DNA from: Streptococcus toyakuensis
Lineage (GTDB): Bacteria; Bacillota; Bacilli; Lactobacillales; Streptococcaceae
DNA length: 64,000 nt
Assembly (NCBI RefSeq): GCF_024346585.1
Contig: NZ_AP024523.1
Span: 1,991,024-2,055,023 of the forward strand
Direction: 5' to 3'
Position numbers and translations under genes: made by a program. This document shows, in pieces, positions 12,995-22,086 of the stretch. The stretch's first letter is position 1. Each line of letters opens with the position of its first letter. Under the pieces are notes generated by a model. It did no database searches and had not been told where the DNA came from. It saw only the letters and a program-made list of their open reading frames with translations.

Positions 12995-13142
12995 TTGTTA
13001 CCCCTTTCATTTTCTACCTTAAGCATAGCATAAATCTTACAAATGCTGAAATAATCTGTTTCTCTTTTTATTTTCATGCTGATTTCCTGGTCCATTATCC
13101 TGAAAATCAGCAAACACACGGCTCCCCCTTTGGGCATTTTTA

Positions 13143-13151
13143 TGCTAAAAT
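13143..13151 (+). promoter_or_regulatory. Extended -10 directly before hslO
   Basis: TGCTAAAAT (hexamer 13146-13151) with no good -35 and no Shine-Dalgarno sequence. The hslO ATG begins eight bases after the hexamer, about where transcription would start, so the mRNA may be leaderless. Confidence 0.55.
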
Positions 13152-13158
13152 AGTAGCT

Positions 13159-14031
13159 ATGGATAAAATTATTAAAACTATATCAGAAAGCGGAGCCTTT
13201 CGTGCTTTTGTCCTTGATAGCACAGAAACCGTCCGCACTGCTCAAGAAAAACACCAAACCCAAGCTAGCTCAACTGTAGCGCTTGGTCGAACTCTTATCG
13301 CTAGCCAGATTCTCGCAGCCAATGAAAAAGGAAATACTAAACTAACAGTTAAGGTGCTGGGATCTAGCTCTCTAGGTGCTATTATCACCGTTGCTGATAC
13401 CAAGGGGAACGTTAAAGGCTATGTTCAAAATCCTGGTGTTGACATCAAAAAGACTGCAACTGGTGAAGTCCTAGTTGGACCTTTTGTTGGAAATGGTCAA
13501 TTCCTCGTTATCACAGACTACGGTACTGGAAATCCTTACAACTCTATGACTCCTCTTATCTCTGGAGAAATTGGTGAAGACCTGGCCTTTTACCTGACTG
13601 AAAGCCAACAAACACCTTCAGCAGTCGGCCTCAATGTCCTTTTGGACGAAGAAGACAAGGTCAAGGTTGCAGGTGGTTTCCTAGTCCAAGTCTTGCCAGG
13701 AGCCAAGGAAGAAGAGATTGCTCGCTTTGAAAAACGCGTCCAAGAAATGCCAGCTATCTCAACACTTCTGGAAAGCGACGACCATATCGAAGCCCTCCTC
13801 AAGGCAATCTACGGTGACGAGACCTACAAGCGTCTTTCTGAAGAAGAAATCCGTTTCCAATGTGACTGTAGCCATGGGCGCTTTATGAACGCTCTTGCCA
13901 GCCTTCCAATCTCAGACTTGCAGGAAATGAAAGAGGAGGATCACGGGGCAGAAATCACTTGTCAATTCTGCCAAACTACTTACAACTTTGATGAAAACGA
14001 CCTGGAGGAACTCATTCGTGACAAATCTTAA
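13159..14031 (+). CDS. hslO: Redox-regulated chaperone Hsp33
   Basis: 290-residue cytoplasmic holdase switched on by oxidation. The C-terminal zinc site is present: CDC near residues 235-237 and CQFC near 268-271. The open frame continues upstream to 12946, but the ATG at 13159 ([11 protein letters not shown]) gives the family length and starts just after an extended -10. It overlaps dusB by 14 bases. Hsp33 next to a Dus enzyme is the usual streptococcal arrangement. It makes sense in bacteria that produce peroxide. Confidence 0.95.
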   Translation: MDKIIKTISESGAFRAFVLDSTETVRTAQEKHQTQASSTVALGRTLIASQILAANEKGNTKLTVKVLGSSSLGAIITVADTKGNVKGYVQNPGVDIKKTATGEVLVGPFVGNGQFLVITDYGTGNPYNSMTPLISGEIGEDLAFYLTESQQTPSAVGLNVLLDEEDKVKVAGGFLVQVLPGAKEEEIARFEKRVQEMPAISTLLESDDHIEALLKAIYGDETYKRLSEEEIRFQCDCSHGRFMNALASLPISDLQEMKEEDHGAEITCQFCQTTYNFDENDLEELIRDKS

Positions 14032-14998
14032 TACACCCTTTATGATTGGCAATGTTGAGATTCCCAATCGTACCGTTTTAGCACCCATGGCTGGTGTGAC
14101 TAACTCAGCCTTTCGTACTATCGCAAAAGAGCTCGGAGCTGGACTCGTTGTCATGGAAATGGTCTCTGACAAGGGAATCCAGTACAACAATGAAAAAACC
14201 CTGCACATGCTTCATATTGATGAAGGCGAAAACCCTGTCTCTATCCAACTTTTTGGTAGTGATGAAGACAGCCTAGCACGCGCAGCAGAATTCATCCAAG
14301 AAAACACTAAGACCGATATCGTGGATATCAACATGGGCTGCCCAGTTAACAAAATCGTGAAGAACGAAGCTGGCGCTATGTGGCTCAAGGACCCAGACAA
14401 GATTTACTCTATCATCAACAAGGTCCAGTCTGTCCTTGATATTCCCCTTACTGTCAAAATGCGTACCGGCTGGGCTGACCCATCTCTTGCAGTAGAAAAT
14501 GCCCTCGCTGCTGAGGCAGCAGGTGTTTCTGCCCTCGCTATGCATGGCCGTACCCGTGAGCAAATGTATACAGGTCACGCAGACCTTGAGACCCTTCACA
14601 AGGTCGCTCAAGCTTTGACCAAGATTCCATTTATCGCTAATGGTGACATCCGTACGGTCCAAGAAGCCAAACAACGCATCGAAGAAATCGGTGCTGACGC
14701 AGTCATGATTGGCCGCGCTGCCATGGGCAATCCCTACCTCTTCAACCAAATCAACCATTACTTTGAAACAGGAGAAATCCTCCCTGATTTGACCTTTGAA
14801 GACAAGATGAAAATCGCCTACGAACACTTGAAACGTTTGATTAACCTCAAAGGGGAAAATGTAGCAGTTCGTGAATTCCGCGGCCTCGCTCCTCACTACC
14901 TCCGTGGAACATCTGGCGCAGCCAAACTCCGTGGAGCCATTTCACAAGCTAGCACTCTGGCAGAGATTGAAGCCCTCTTGCAGTTGGATAAGGCTTAA
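14018..14998 (+). CDS. dusB: tRNA-dihydrouridine synthase (DusB type)
   Basis: 326-residue FMN enzyme that reduces uridine in tRNA. Motifs: [13 protein letters not shown] near the N-terminus, [18 protein letters not shown] around residue 95-110 with the catalytic Cys, and GDIRT and GRAAMGNP in the barrel's phosphate-binding part. GTG at 14018 is preferred: GGAGG lies nine bases upstream inside hslO, while the ATG further upstream (13988) lengthens the protein without family support. Ends at a bidirectional terminator. Confidence 0.92.
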   Translation: MTNLNTPFMIGNVEIPNRTVLAPMAGVTNSAFRTIAKELGAGLVVMEMVSDKGIQYNNEKTLHMLHIDEGENPVSIQLFGSDEDSLARAAEFIQENTKTDIVDINMGCPVNKIVKNEAGAMWLKDPDKIYSIINKVQSVLDIPLTVKMRTGWADPSLAVENALAAEAAGVSALAMHGRTREQMYTGHADLETLHKVAQALTKIPFIANGDIRTVQEAKQRIEEIGADAVMIGRAAMGNPYLFNQINHYFETGEILPDLTFEDKMKIAYEHLKRLINLKGENVAVREFRGLAPHYLRGTSGAAKLRGAISQASTLAEIEALLQLDKA

Positions 14999-15004
14999 TA
15001 GTTT

Positions 15005-15038
15005 AAAACCCGTAACTATCTTAAAGTTTACGGGTTTT
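15005..15038. terminator. Bidirectional terminator between dusB and the lipoprotein gene
   Basis: Stem AAAACCCGTAA / TTTACGGGTTTTT flanked by A and T runs; serves convergent genes. Confidence 0.8.
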
Positions 15039-15068
15039 TGACTGTAAAAATTCAAATACTGAAGGTTA

Positions 15069-15767
15069 TTATTGATTCAAAGCAACACTGGAAACCTTAC
15101 CATCCGCTCCTGTTGTAATTTGGATGACTTTTCCTCCACCAATTTTGGCATTATACTTGCCATCATCAAGAGTATAAGAGTAGCCTTTGATAGAGTAGTT
15201 TTCTTTCTTTCCATCAGAAGATTCTACTGTGAATTGACCTCCTGATGAAACTGTGATAGTTTCGCCATTGGCTCCCTTCCAATTGCCCGCTGCAGCTGAG
15301 AAATCACCATCAACCATGGTTAAGACACCCTTATAGCGTTTATTTTGCTCTGCCTGTTTATCTTGAAGTTTGCGGTCAGTTGTAGGATCATAGCTTGATT
15401 GATTAGACTGAGCTTGAGAAGCCTGTTGAGTTGAAGGAGTCTGAGCAGGAGTTTGTTGACTAGCTGCCTGTTGATTAGCCACTTCTTGACCTTGTCTTTG
15501 CTCTGGTGCAGGTGTCGCTTGTGATGGTGTTGCACTTACTGAAGACTGGTCGGTAGATGCCTTGGCCTTTTCAGATGAAGCTGAACTTGAGGACTTCTGA
15601 GTCTTGCTTTCTTTGCTAGCAGAAGCTGCTTTAGAACTTGATGATTGGCTTGTCTTAGCAGAACTGCTTGCTTGAGTTGTTTCCTTTTTATTTCCACAAG
15701 CTCCTAATAGCAAGGTAGAAGCCAATACAGTTGCTGCCATCAATTTGATATAGGTTTTCTTTTTCAT
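15069..15767 (-). CDS. Ser/Gln-rich lipoprotein of unknown function
   Basis: 232 residues. Signal peptide with lipobox LLGAC (Cys at about residue 24) predicts a lipid-anchored surface protein. Residues 30-130 are a low-complexity linker of Ser, Ala, Gln, Lys and Thr. The C-terminal 85 residues form a compact domain with GVLTMVDGDFSAAAGNWK and several Gly-rich strands, resembling the small C-terminal domain of streptococcal lipoproteins (DUF6287-like, from memory). Function unknown. Strong own promoter. It stands where the pneumococcus would carry cbpA. Confidence 0.85.
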   Translation of the reverse strand: MKKKTYIKLMAATVLASTLLLGACGNKKETTQASSSAKTSQSSSSKAASASKESKTQKSSSSASSEKAKASTDQSSVSATPSQATPAPEQRQGQEVANQQAASQQTPAQTPSTQQASQAQSNQSSYDPTTDRKLQDKQAEQNKRYKGVLTMVDGDFSAAAGNWKGANGETITVSSGGQFTVESSDGKKENYSIKGYSYTLDDGKYNAKIGGGKVIQITTGADGKVSSVALNQ

Positions 15768-15821
15768 TTTTCTACTCCTTTGTAATATTTTAGAAATATA
15801 AAGAAATCTTTTTGTAATATA

Positions 15822-15850
15822 ATTGTAACATTAGGATTTAAATATGTCAA
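15822..15850 (-). promoter_or_regulatory. Promoter of the lipoprotein gene
   Basis: Minus strand -35 TTGACA (15845-15850), 17-base spacer, -10 TACAAT (15822-15827). Confidence 0.75.
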
Positions 15851-15983
15851 CAATTTATCTAAACTATTTTAAAAATCTTAAATACTTTAGATACATTTAC
15901 TCCTCCTACTCTTCTATTCGTAATAAAACAGAAAAACAGGAGATTTTCCTGTTAAAAATTTGAATTTGTTTTTGTGAAATCGC

Positions 15984-16012
15984 TTGCACCTTTAAGTACA
16001 AAGGAATATAAT
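15984..16012 (+). promoter_or_regulatory. Promoter of the 76-residue membrane protein gene
   Basis: TTGCAC (15984-15989), 17-base spacer, TATAAT (16007-16012). Near-consensus. Confidence 0.75.
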
Positions 16013-16045
16013 AACATTGAAATAGAATATAGGAGGTGCACTCTT

Positions 16046-16276
16046 ATGCTAAATAAGTATTATAAGTATCTTCCTTGGTTGATTTTGGGAGCAATTGGCT
16101 CTTATCAATCAGCCGCTTACTATGCGAGAACTGCATTTGATGTGTTTTATCTGACTACAATCTTTTTGATTGTTTATATCGCTTTGTTATTTTTACATGA
16201 GAACTATCTCAAGTATCGATACAAAGACTTTTTTACTCACCTGTTGAGCAATTCTAAGAGAGATAGCCATCCCTAA
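16046..16276 (+). CDS. Small two-span membrane protein, unknown function
   Basis: 76 residues starting MLNKYYKYLPW at the ATG 16046, with a perfect AGGAGG at 16031-16036 and a near-consensus promoter. Two hydrophobic segments (about residues 9-25 and 31-50) and a basic C-terminal tail. The open frame extends upstream to 15974, but that would include the promoter and lacks a ribosome site. I do not recognise the family. Monocistronic, ending at the 16318 terminator. Confidence 0.7.
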   Translation: MLNKYYKYLPWLILGAIGSYQSAAYYARTAFDVFYLTTIFLIVYIALLFLHENYLKYRYKDFFTHLLSNSKRDSHP

Positions 16277-16317
16277 AACAGTCGCAACAGCAAATCAAAC
16301 TAATAAAGGCAAATAAA

Positions 16318-16350
16318 GAGGTCGGGAACTTTTTCCCGGCCTCGCTTTTT
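16318..16350. terminator. Bidirectional terminator
   Basis: GAGG-T-CGGGAA, loop, TTCCCG-G-CCTC followed by T5; between the convergent small membrane protein gene and the Nudix gene. Confidence 0.85.
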
Positions 16351-17122
16351 ATTTCAATCGATAGGTTTTTCTTGGTTTCTTTTTAGGTACTCGTTTGAGT
16401 CCGACTTCTTCTACATATTCTCCGTATTTTACGAGAAAGTTATTGCTGACGATTGGACGACCGGGATTGATAAGATTGACCAGTTCAGTTCCTTCGTAGA
16501 CAGTGAACTCCTCCTCCAGCAGATAGAGGAAGGTCGGATTCCAGTCGAGACGGCCTTGGATTCGTTTGATGGATTCTTGGATAATGGCATAATGATCAAA
16601 AGCGAAGGCTTGCTCCTCCAACTCTACTCCCTCTAGGTAGCATTTTCCTGTCTGAAAATCGACATCTAAAAAAACCACATCCTTGGCATCGTCTCCTGCT
16701 TGAACAAGTTCTAATGCACGACTAGGCAAATAAACCAAGTGGGCAATGGTCACTGTCCAGCCCCGTGGGTCACGGCCGGGAGTCGATACGGTCATCAATT
16801 GCTCGATTTTTTCCAAAGGAAGATCGAGATTGACTTCTTCTCTCACCTCACGCTGACAGGCATGCGCAGCATCTTCGCCCTTGTCCATAAATCCTCCAAC
16901 TAAGGCCAAACAGTTCTGATAAGGGTGAGCCTTGCGGCGAATTAATAAGAGCTTGATCTTTCCTTCGACAAAGCAGTAGGCTACCATATCCACCGTCACA
17001 CTTGGTTTTTCGTATTGAGGAAGTTCCTGCTTGTAGTACCAATCCAAAAACTCCTCCTGACTGGCATGAATTTCAAAATATTCTTTTTCCGTCATCCCTG
17101 CTGGAATCATCGTGTCCGTCAT
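16349..17122 (-). CDS. Nudix-domain protein, NrtR-like (NAD metabolism)
   Basis: 257 residues. Nudix box at about residues 77-98: GFMDKGE, seven residues, then REVREEVNL; the catalytic Glu residues are kept and only the late Gly is replaced by Asn. About 110 residues follow, ending KKKPRKTYRLK, in the size range of the winged-helix half of NrtR-type regulators. It is the last gene of nadR-pnuC-Nudix, one base after pnuC. It may be an ADP-ribose type hydrolase, a regulator, or both; sequence alone does not decide. Confidence 0.75.
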   Translation of the reverse strand: MTDTMIPAGMTEKEYFEIHASQEEFLDWYYKQELPQYEKPSVTVDMVAYCFVEGKIKLLLIRRKAHPYQNCLALVGGFMDKGEDAAHACQREVREEVNLDLPLEKIEQLMTVSTPGRDPRGWTVTIAHLVYLPSRALELVQAGDDAKDVVFLDVDFQTGKCYLEGVELEEQAFAFDHYAIIQESIKRIQGRLDWNPTFLYLLEEEFTVYEGTELVNLINPGRPIVSNNFLVKYGEYVEEVGLKRVPKKKPRKTYRLK

Positions 17123-17123
17123 T

Positions 17124-17903
17124 TTATGCCTCCTTACGAACTGCCTTGGTCCATTGGTACCAACCTACTAGACTATTGAGTGTGTAAACCCAGTACATCC
17201 CTTGAATATGGATATTTTCACCCCACCAGAGGTAGATACTAAAGAGATTGGTTGCAATCCAGAAAATCCATTGCTCACGATAGAGACGTGTCATCAAGAG
17301 CTGGCCGACACCATTGGTCGCATCGGTAACACTATCACGGAAAGGGCGAGCACTATGGATACTTTGGTAAGCTAAGCCCATACCAATCCAGATGATAGCA
17401 GTCAAGGCTAAGTACTTGAGCCAGTCAAAAACAGATAATTTCTTAGATTCAAAGTGAGATTCTTCTACTTTTCCTTGGTCATTGATACGGTTGGACAGCC
17501 AAGCATAGAGACCAATCGGCTGCATGACAAAGAAGTAAACAGTCGTCAAAACTTCACCATAAAAAGTCGCATTCATAGCCAAAACCAAATAGATAGCAGA
17601 GTTAATGGCCCCAAAGAGATAATTGCTTGCACGTCCTTCTGCTACCAAGATAACACAGACAATCCCAGTCCAAGATGCAAACAAGCTCATCCAGTCATGA
17701 CTTTCTGTATTTTGCGTGAATTCTAAAATCAAGGGAACACTTGACAGGACGGTGAGATACAACCACTGGAAGAGACTACGTCCCATAAAGAGATCCTTCC
17801 AGAGCAGGCGCATGATTCCTGCAAAACCGATCTTACGAGCTTCTGCATGAACATTTTTAAAGTTTTCGATAAATTGTGTGATTTTTTCAGTTAGTTTTTT
17901 CAT
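17124..17903 (-). CDS. pnuC: Nicotinamide riboside transporter PnuC
   Basis: 259-residue membrane protein with about seven spans after an amphipathic N-terminus. WIATNLFSIYLWW and YLVLAMNATFYGEVLTTVYFFVMQPIGLYAW are PnuC-type blocks with aromatic residues lining the riboside path. It lies nine bases after nadR, whose kinase domain phosphorylates and traps imported nicotinamide riboside, and one base before the Nudix gene. Confidence 0.9.
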   Translation of the reverse strand: MKKLTEKITQFIENFKNVHAEARKIGFAGIMRLLWKDLFMGRSLFQWLYLTVLSSVPLILEFTQNTESHDWMSLFASWTGIVCVILVAEGRASNYLFGAINSAIYLVLAMNATFYGEVLTTVYFFVMQPIGLYAWLSNRINDQGKVEESHFESKKLSVFDWLKYLALTAIIWIGMGLAYQSIHSARPFRDSVTDATNGVGQLLMTRLYREQWIFWIATNLFSIYLWWGENIHIQGMYWVYTLNSLVGWYQWTKAVRKEA

Positions 17904-17912
17904 AATTTTCTC

Positions 17913-18971
17913 CTAATCTGCTTGGTAAATGGCATCAATAGCCACTTTGGCTGCTTCATAATTGCCTAGGTAATCCTCAGCTAGATAAACTAGTGGAATG
18001 GTGGTTAAATATCGCTCTCTCATATGGTCCAAATGCTGGGAAAAACTATGACGAATATGGTCTTCTGCCATAGTCATATCTCTAAATCCGTCATTGACAT
18101 AGGAGCCGACCGGTTGCACAAAGAGAATCAAGTCCCATTTTTCCTTAGCCAAGATCGAAACAAAGAGATTATCAAAGGTTTCTCCTGATAAGTCCCCTTG
18201 GTCCTCGGTCTCCATGTAATAATCATAGTAGCCCTTGGTTACTAAGGAGTTGGTATCAGCTATCACCAGTCCCCTATTGGCATTACTGTCAATTAACTTA
18301 GAGGTCTGGTCATACTGCCCCAACAGGAGATAATAATAATCCTTTGGAGTCAATTCATCGTCGCGGACATTGTTTTTGATCTGGTACTCACGTGCGTATT
18401 CCAAGCTGACTGGTGCATCGTAATACCTAGCCAAATCCTTGGCTAGAGTGGTCTTCCCATTGCTGGCACTTCCCATAATCAACACTTTCTTTGTAAACTG
18501 ACGACGGAAGGGTTGAGCGATATATTTCCAATATTTGCTTGGATTTTCTCGAATCATGGTCGCTGAGATACCAAATTTTCTTTCTTGCAAAACAGTCTCA
18601 AAACCACGATTTGATAATTCTTTCTGGTAGTCTGCTTCTCCCACAAAGAAAATTAGTTCTTGCTGGATTTCATCATAGGAAATCTCCACTAACATTTGGT
18701 CCAACCACTCCTGCCAGCCCATAGGGTAACGGGGAAGATTGGTCTCATCTAACTTGCAAACGGAGGTCAACTCGTCATCACAAAAGGCCTCTCGGATATA
18801 GCGAAATCTTTTTTGAAGCGTTAAGCCTATCTGCTCCCCTCTATCTCCCTCATAGCCTGAAACGACAATCCAGACCCGGTCACACTGCCGCTTCGCTCGC
18901 TGAATCAGATCGATATGACCTTGATGAAGCGGAGCAAAGGTTCCAAATACCACTGCTGTTTTCTTTTTCAT
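17913..18971 (-). CDS. nadR: NadR: NMN adenylyltransferase / ribosylnicotinamide kinase
   Basis: 352-residue two-domain enzyme. N-terminal nucleotidyltransferase with FGTFAPLHQGH (HxGH motif, about residues 9-19); C-terminal kinase with P-loop GSASNGKTT near residue 167. Together they convert nicotinamide riboside to NMN and then NAD. It lacks the N-terminal helix-turn-helix of enterobacterial NadR, so it is an enzyme and not a repressor. First gene of the operon with pnuC and the Nudix gene. Confidence 0.92.
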   Translation of the reverse strand: MKKKTAVVFGTFAPLHQGHIDLIQRAKRQCDRVWIVVSGYEGDRGEQIGLTLQKRFRYIREAFCDDELTSVCKLDETNLPRYPMGWQEWLDQMLVEISYDEIQQELIFFVGEADYQKELSNRGFETVLQERKFGISATMIRENPSKYWKYIAQPFRRQFTKKVLIMGSASNGKTTLAKDLARYYDAPVSLEYAREYQIKNNVRDDELTPKDYYYLLLGQYDQTSKLIDSNANRGLVIADTNSLVTKGYYDYYMETEDQGDLSGETFDNLFVSILAKEKWDLILFVQPVGSYVNDGFRDMTMAEDHIRHSFSQHLDHMRERYLTTIPLVYLAEDYLGNYEAAKVAIDAIYQAD

Positions 18972-19021
18972 AAACGCATTACCTTTTTATATTTTTTGAT
19001 ATTTTCGTTGCCTATGTTTTT

Positions 19022-19055
19022 ATTATAAACTATATTTTTGTTTTGTCAATAGTTT
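19022..19055 (-). promoter_or_regulatory. nadR operon promoter with inverted repeat
   Basis: Minus strand -35 TTGACA (19044-19049), 16-base spacer, -10 TATAAT (19022-19027). The arms AAACTAT (19027-19033) and ATAGTTT (19049-19055) form a perfect 7-base inverted repeat with 15 bases between, 22 bases centre to centre, spanning the promoter. It is a candidate operator; the protein that would bind is unknown. Confidence 0.6.
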
Positions 19056-19082
19056 TTTATTATTTTTTATAAAAAAGTAGCA

Positions 19083-19113
19083 AAAAAGAGAATCAAGACT
19101 GCTCCTGATTCTC
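19083..19113 (-). terminator. Terminator after clpC
   Basis: Stem GAGAATCA / TGATTCTC with a ten-base loop, followed on the minus strand by T6. Confidence 0.85.
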
Positions 19114-19118
19114 CATTT

Positions 19119-21551
19119 TTATGCAATATCAAATTTTAACTGGCCTGCTTTGACACCAATCTTAAGTGTGCTGCCTGCCTCTAATTCTCCCTTGAGAAGA
19201 AGTTCTGCCAACTTGTCTTCCACTTCTGTTTGTAGGGTTCTACGAAGTGGACGAGCTCCCATCTCTGGGTCATATCCTTGATTTGCCAACAATTTCAGGG
19301 CTGAAGCTTGTAATTTCAAGTCAATACCTTTTTCAGCCAAACTTGCCACTAAAGGTTTGACCATAATCTTCACCACTTCCTGCATATGGTCGCTAGACAG
19401 GCTATGGAAGACCACCTTTTCATCAATACGGTTAATAAACTCAGGTCTATAAGCCTTTTTTAGCTCTTCAAACATGCGTTTTTCCATATTTTCCTGGTCA
19501 AAACGAATGTCCTTTGCCCCAAATCCGACAGTCTTGTCATCACGAAGGGCTGTCGCACCAAGGTTTGACGTCATGATGATAATGGTATTTGAAAAGTCAA
19601 CCTTGCGTCCCTTACTATCGGTCAAGACACCGTCATCCAAGACCTGCAAGAGAACATTAAAGATGTCTGGGTGGGCTTTTTCTACCTCATCAAATAGGAG
19701 AACAGAGTATGGTTTGTTGCGAACCTTCTCGGTCAACTCCCCACCTTCTTCGTAGCCCACATAACCCGGAGGAGCTCCGTTGAGACGACTGGCTGCGAAT
19801 TTCTCCATATACTCACTCATATCAAAGCGGATAAGGGCTGATTCGTCGTCAAAAAGAACTTCCGCCAAAGCCTTGGCCAATTCAGTCTTCCCGACACCTG
19901 TAGGCCCTAAGAACATAAAGGAACCAATCGGACGCTTATGACTACGAATCCCTGACTGGTTGCGGCGAATCGCACGGCTAATGCTTGAAACAGCTTGATC
20001 TTGACCGATGACACGTTTGTGCAGTTCAGCTTCCAAGTTTAAGTATTTCTTAGCATCAGTCTGAGTCAGTTTTTGGACTGGAATACCTGACAAGCGACTC
20101 AAGGTGGTCAAAATATCAGACTCTGTCACCAAGTCTTTATAGACAGGCACTTCCTCTTCTTTTGCGATTAGCTGGGCTGCCTGTTTCCACTTACCATCTA
20201 TCAAGGCCTTGTCAGCTAGACTCAAACCTGAATCGTCTGCTTTTACATGCTTAGCCTTATTTTGCACTGTTGTTGCTGCTTCATCCAAGAGATCAATAGC
20301 AGAGTCTGGCAAGTGACGACTAGTCAAATAACGATGAGCCATCTTGACAGCTGTTTCAACTGCTTCATCTGTGATTTGCACACGGTGATGTTTCTCATAA
20401 GTCGCCTTCAAACCTTGCAAAATGGTCATGCTGTCTGCAACACTTGGCTCTTCAATCGTAACTTTGGCGAAACGACGAGAAAGAGCTGCGTCTTTTTCGA
20501 TGTGTTTTTGATATTCTTCCTGAGTGGTCGCACCAACTGTTCTCAAAGTTCCACGCGCTAAGGCTGGCTTCAAGATGTTGGCCGCATCCAGAGTCGAATC
20601 AATTCCACTCCCAGAACCCATGATGGTATGAAGTTCATCGATAAAGAGGATGACTTGGCCATCTTCTTCAATATCCTTGATGATATTGTTCATGCGTTCT
20701 TCAAAGTCACCACGGAAGCGTGTCCCTGCAACGACATTCATCAAATCAAGCTCTAACACGCGCATCTTAGCCATTTCCGAAGGTACATCACCACTAGCAA
20801 TACGCTGAGCGAGCCCAAGCGCCAAGGCTGTTTTCCCGACACCAGCATCCCCAACCAAGACAGGATTGTTCTTGGTCTTTCGACTCAAGATTTGAATCAT
20901 ACGTGAGATTTCCTTGTCCCGACCGATGACTGGTTCTAACTTGCCAGAACGCGCTTGCTCTGTCAAATCATGCGTATAGTCCTCGAGACCACCACTCGGA
21001 GTCTGGGGCATGCCCATCATATTAGCCATAGAATTTTGCTTGTCAGCTACTGTACGATGACGTTGGCGTAAAGCCTTGAGGTCTTCACGAGTCCAACCTG
21101 CACGTTCTTCTAGATTTCGACGTAGGGCAGCAATCTTGACCTGATCTTTCTTGTCTTCATAAGAAAAGCCAGCCCTCTCCAAGATACGAGTTGCCAAGGC
21201 ATTTCCATCATGCAAAATCGCATAAAGGACGTGCTCCGTCCCTAGCACCTTAGCATGGACCACTGACGCCACATATTCCGCCTCATCAAAGAGGACCTGC
21301 AAACGATGAGAAAACGGCAATTCCGTAAAGGTTTCATCCTGGCTATAGTCCGTTTCAGTCAGTTCCAACGCGACCTCTTCTAAACGGTCCATCTCATATG
21401 GATAATCGTTTAATGTCGCCCCTGCTACACTGTAACTATGATTGGACATAGCAATCAACAAGTGCCAAGACTCTAGGTAACGAGCTCCAAAATGGCCAGC
21501 AACCATATAGGCACTTTCGATACATTCATTCAATGCTTTTGAATAGTTCAT
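19119..21551 (-). CDS. clpC: ATP-dependent Clp protease ATPase subunit ClpC
   Basis: 810-residue Hsp100 chaperone that unfolds proteins for ClpP. N-terminal double Clp repeat (to about residue 145), first AAA domain with GDAGVGKTA and second with GPTGVGKTE, and LLFDEVEKAH in the second Walker B. It starts one base after ctsR ends and shares its heat-shock promoter. In pneumococcus this locus lies beside a two-component system and cbpA, which are missing here. Confidence 0.96.
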   Translation of the reverse strand: MNYSKALNECIESAYMVAGHFGARYLESWHLLIAMSNHSYSVAGATLNDYPYEMDRLEEVALELTETDYSQDETFTELPFSHRLQVLFDEAEYVASVVHAKVLGTEHVLYAILHDGNALATRILERAGFSYEDKKDQVKIAALRRNLEERAGWTREDLKALRQRHRTVADKQNSMANMMGMPQTPSGGLEDYTHDLTEQARSGKLEPVIGRDKEISRMIQILSRKTKNNPVLVGDAGVGKTALALGLAQRIASGDVPSEMAKMRVLELDLMNVVAGTRFRGDFEERMNNIIKDIEEDGQVILFIDELHTIMGSGSGIDSTLDAANILKPALARGTLRTVGATTQEEYQKHIEKDAALSRRFAKVTIEEPSVADSMTILQGLKATYEKHHRVQITDEAVETAVKMAHRYLTSRHLPDSAIDLLDEAATTVQNKAKHVKADDSGLSLADKALIDGKWKQAAQLIAKEEEVPVYKDLVTESDILTTLSRLSGIPVQKLTQTDAKKYLNLEAELHKRVIGQDQAVSSISRAIRRNQSGIRSHKRPIGSFMFLGPTGVGKTELAKALAEVLFDDESALIRFDMSEYMEKFAASRLNGAPPGYVGYEEGGELTEKVRNKPYSVLLFDEVEKAHPDIFNVLLQVLDDGVLTDSKGRKVDFSNTIIIMTSNLGATALRDDKTVGFGAKDIRFDQENMEKRMFEELKKAYRPEFINRIDEKVVFHSLSSDHMQEVVKIMVKPLVASLAEKGIDLKLQASALKLLANQGYDPEMGARPLRRTLQTEVEDKLAELLLKGELEAGSTLKIGVKAGQLKFDIA

Positions 21552-21552
21552 C

Positions 21553-22011
21553 TTACTTCCCTTTTCTATCTACCTCTTGTATGACCTGTCGTAACATATT
21601 AGCACGAACAACTGGAGCTTCTTCCCCTAGAACGCGATCCAAAGCTACTGATACTAGCAAATTCATCTCCTGCTTGGTCATCAATTCCTGCTCAACCAAA
21701 AGCTGCAGAATATCCTCATAAATTTCTTGACTAACTCGCTCACCAATTGAGTAAAGCAAATCGCGGAGCATTTCATGATGACTGGAAAACTCAATCCGTC
21801 CTATACGAATGTAGCCTCCGCCACCACGCTTACTTTCAACCAAGTAGCCTCTACTTTCCGTAAAGCGTGTCTTGATCACATAGTTAATCTGACTAGGAAC
21901 AACCTGAAAAGTATCTGCCAACTGACTCCGTTGCAACTCCACAATTCCAGATTGATCTAAAATCGCCTTGATGTAGGCCTCAATATGATCCGATGTATTT
22001 TTAAATCTCAT
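21553..22011 (-). CDS. ctsR: Class III stress gene repressor CtsR
   Basis: 152-residue dimeric repressor of clp genes. The winged helix with the conserved RGGGGYIRI beta-wing is near residues 62-70. It is the first gene of the ctsR-clpC operon and its own target site lies just after the -10. Confidence 0.95.
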   Translation of the reverse strand: MRFKNTSDHIEAYIKAILDQSGIVELQRSQLADTFQVVPSQINYVIKTRFTESRGYLVESKRGGGGYIRIGRIEFSSHHEMLRDLLYSIGERVSQEIYEDILQLLVEQELMTKQEMNLLVSVALDRVLGEEAPVVRANMLRQVIQEVDRKGK

Positions 22012-22035
22012 TACAAACCCACCTCTCTCTTTAAA

Positions 22036-22059
22036 CCTTGACTATCTTTGACTATTATA
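22036..22059 (-). promoter_or_regulatory. ctsR promoter with CtsR operator
   Basis: Minus strand AGTCAAAGATAGTCAAGG (22036-22053) matches the CtsR heptad repeat GGTCAAA-N3-RGTCAAA with small departures. The -10 TATAAT is at 22054-22059; no good -35 is visible. Confidence 0.8.
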
Positions 22060-22086
22060 CCGAAATTTTCTCATTTTTAAAAGAAA

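Noticed and set aside
12946..13158. Upstream extension of hslO
   Set aside because: It would run through the start of the Mga-like gene and the extended -10; the ATG at 13159 gives the family length.
14273..14896. 207-codon open frame antisense to dusB
   Set aside because: It lies fully inside dusB on the other strand, has no ribosome site and no recognisable domain; it is a shadow of the codon use of dusB.
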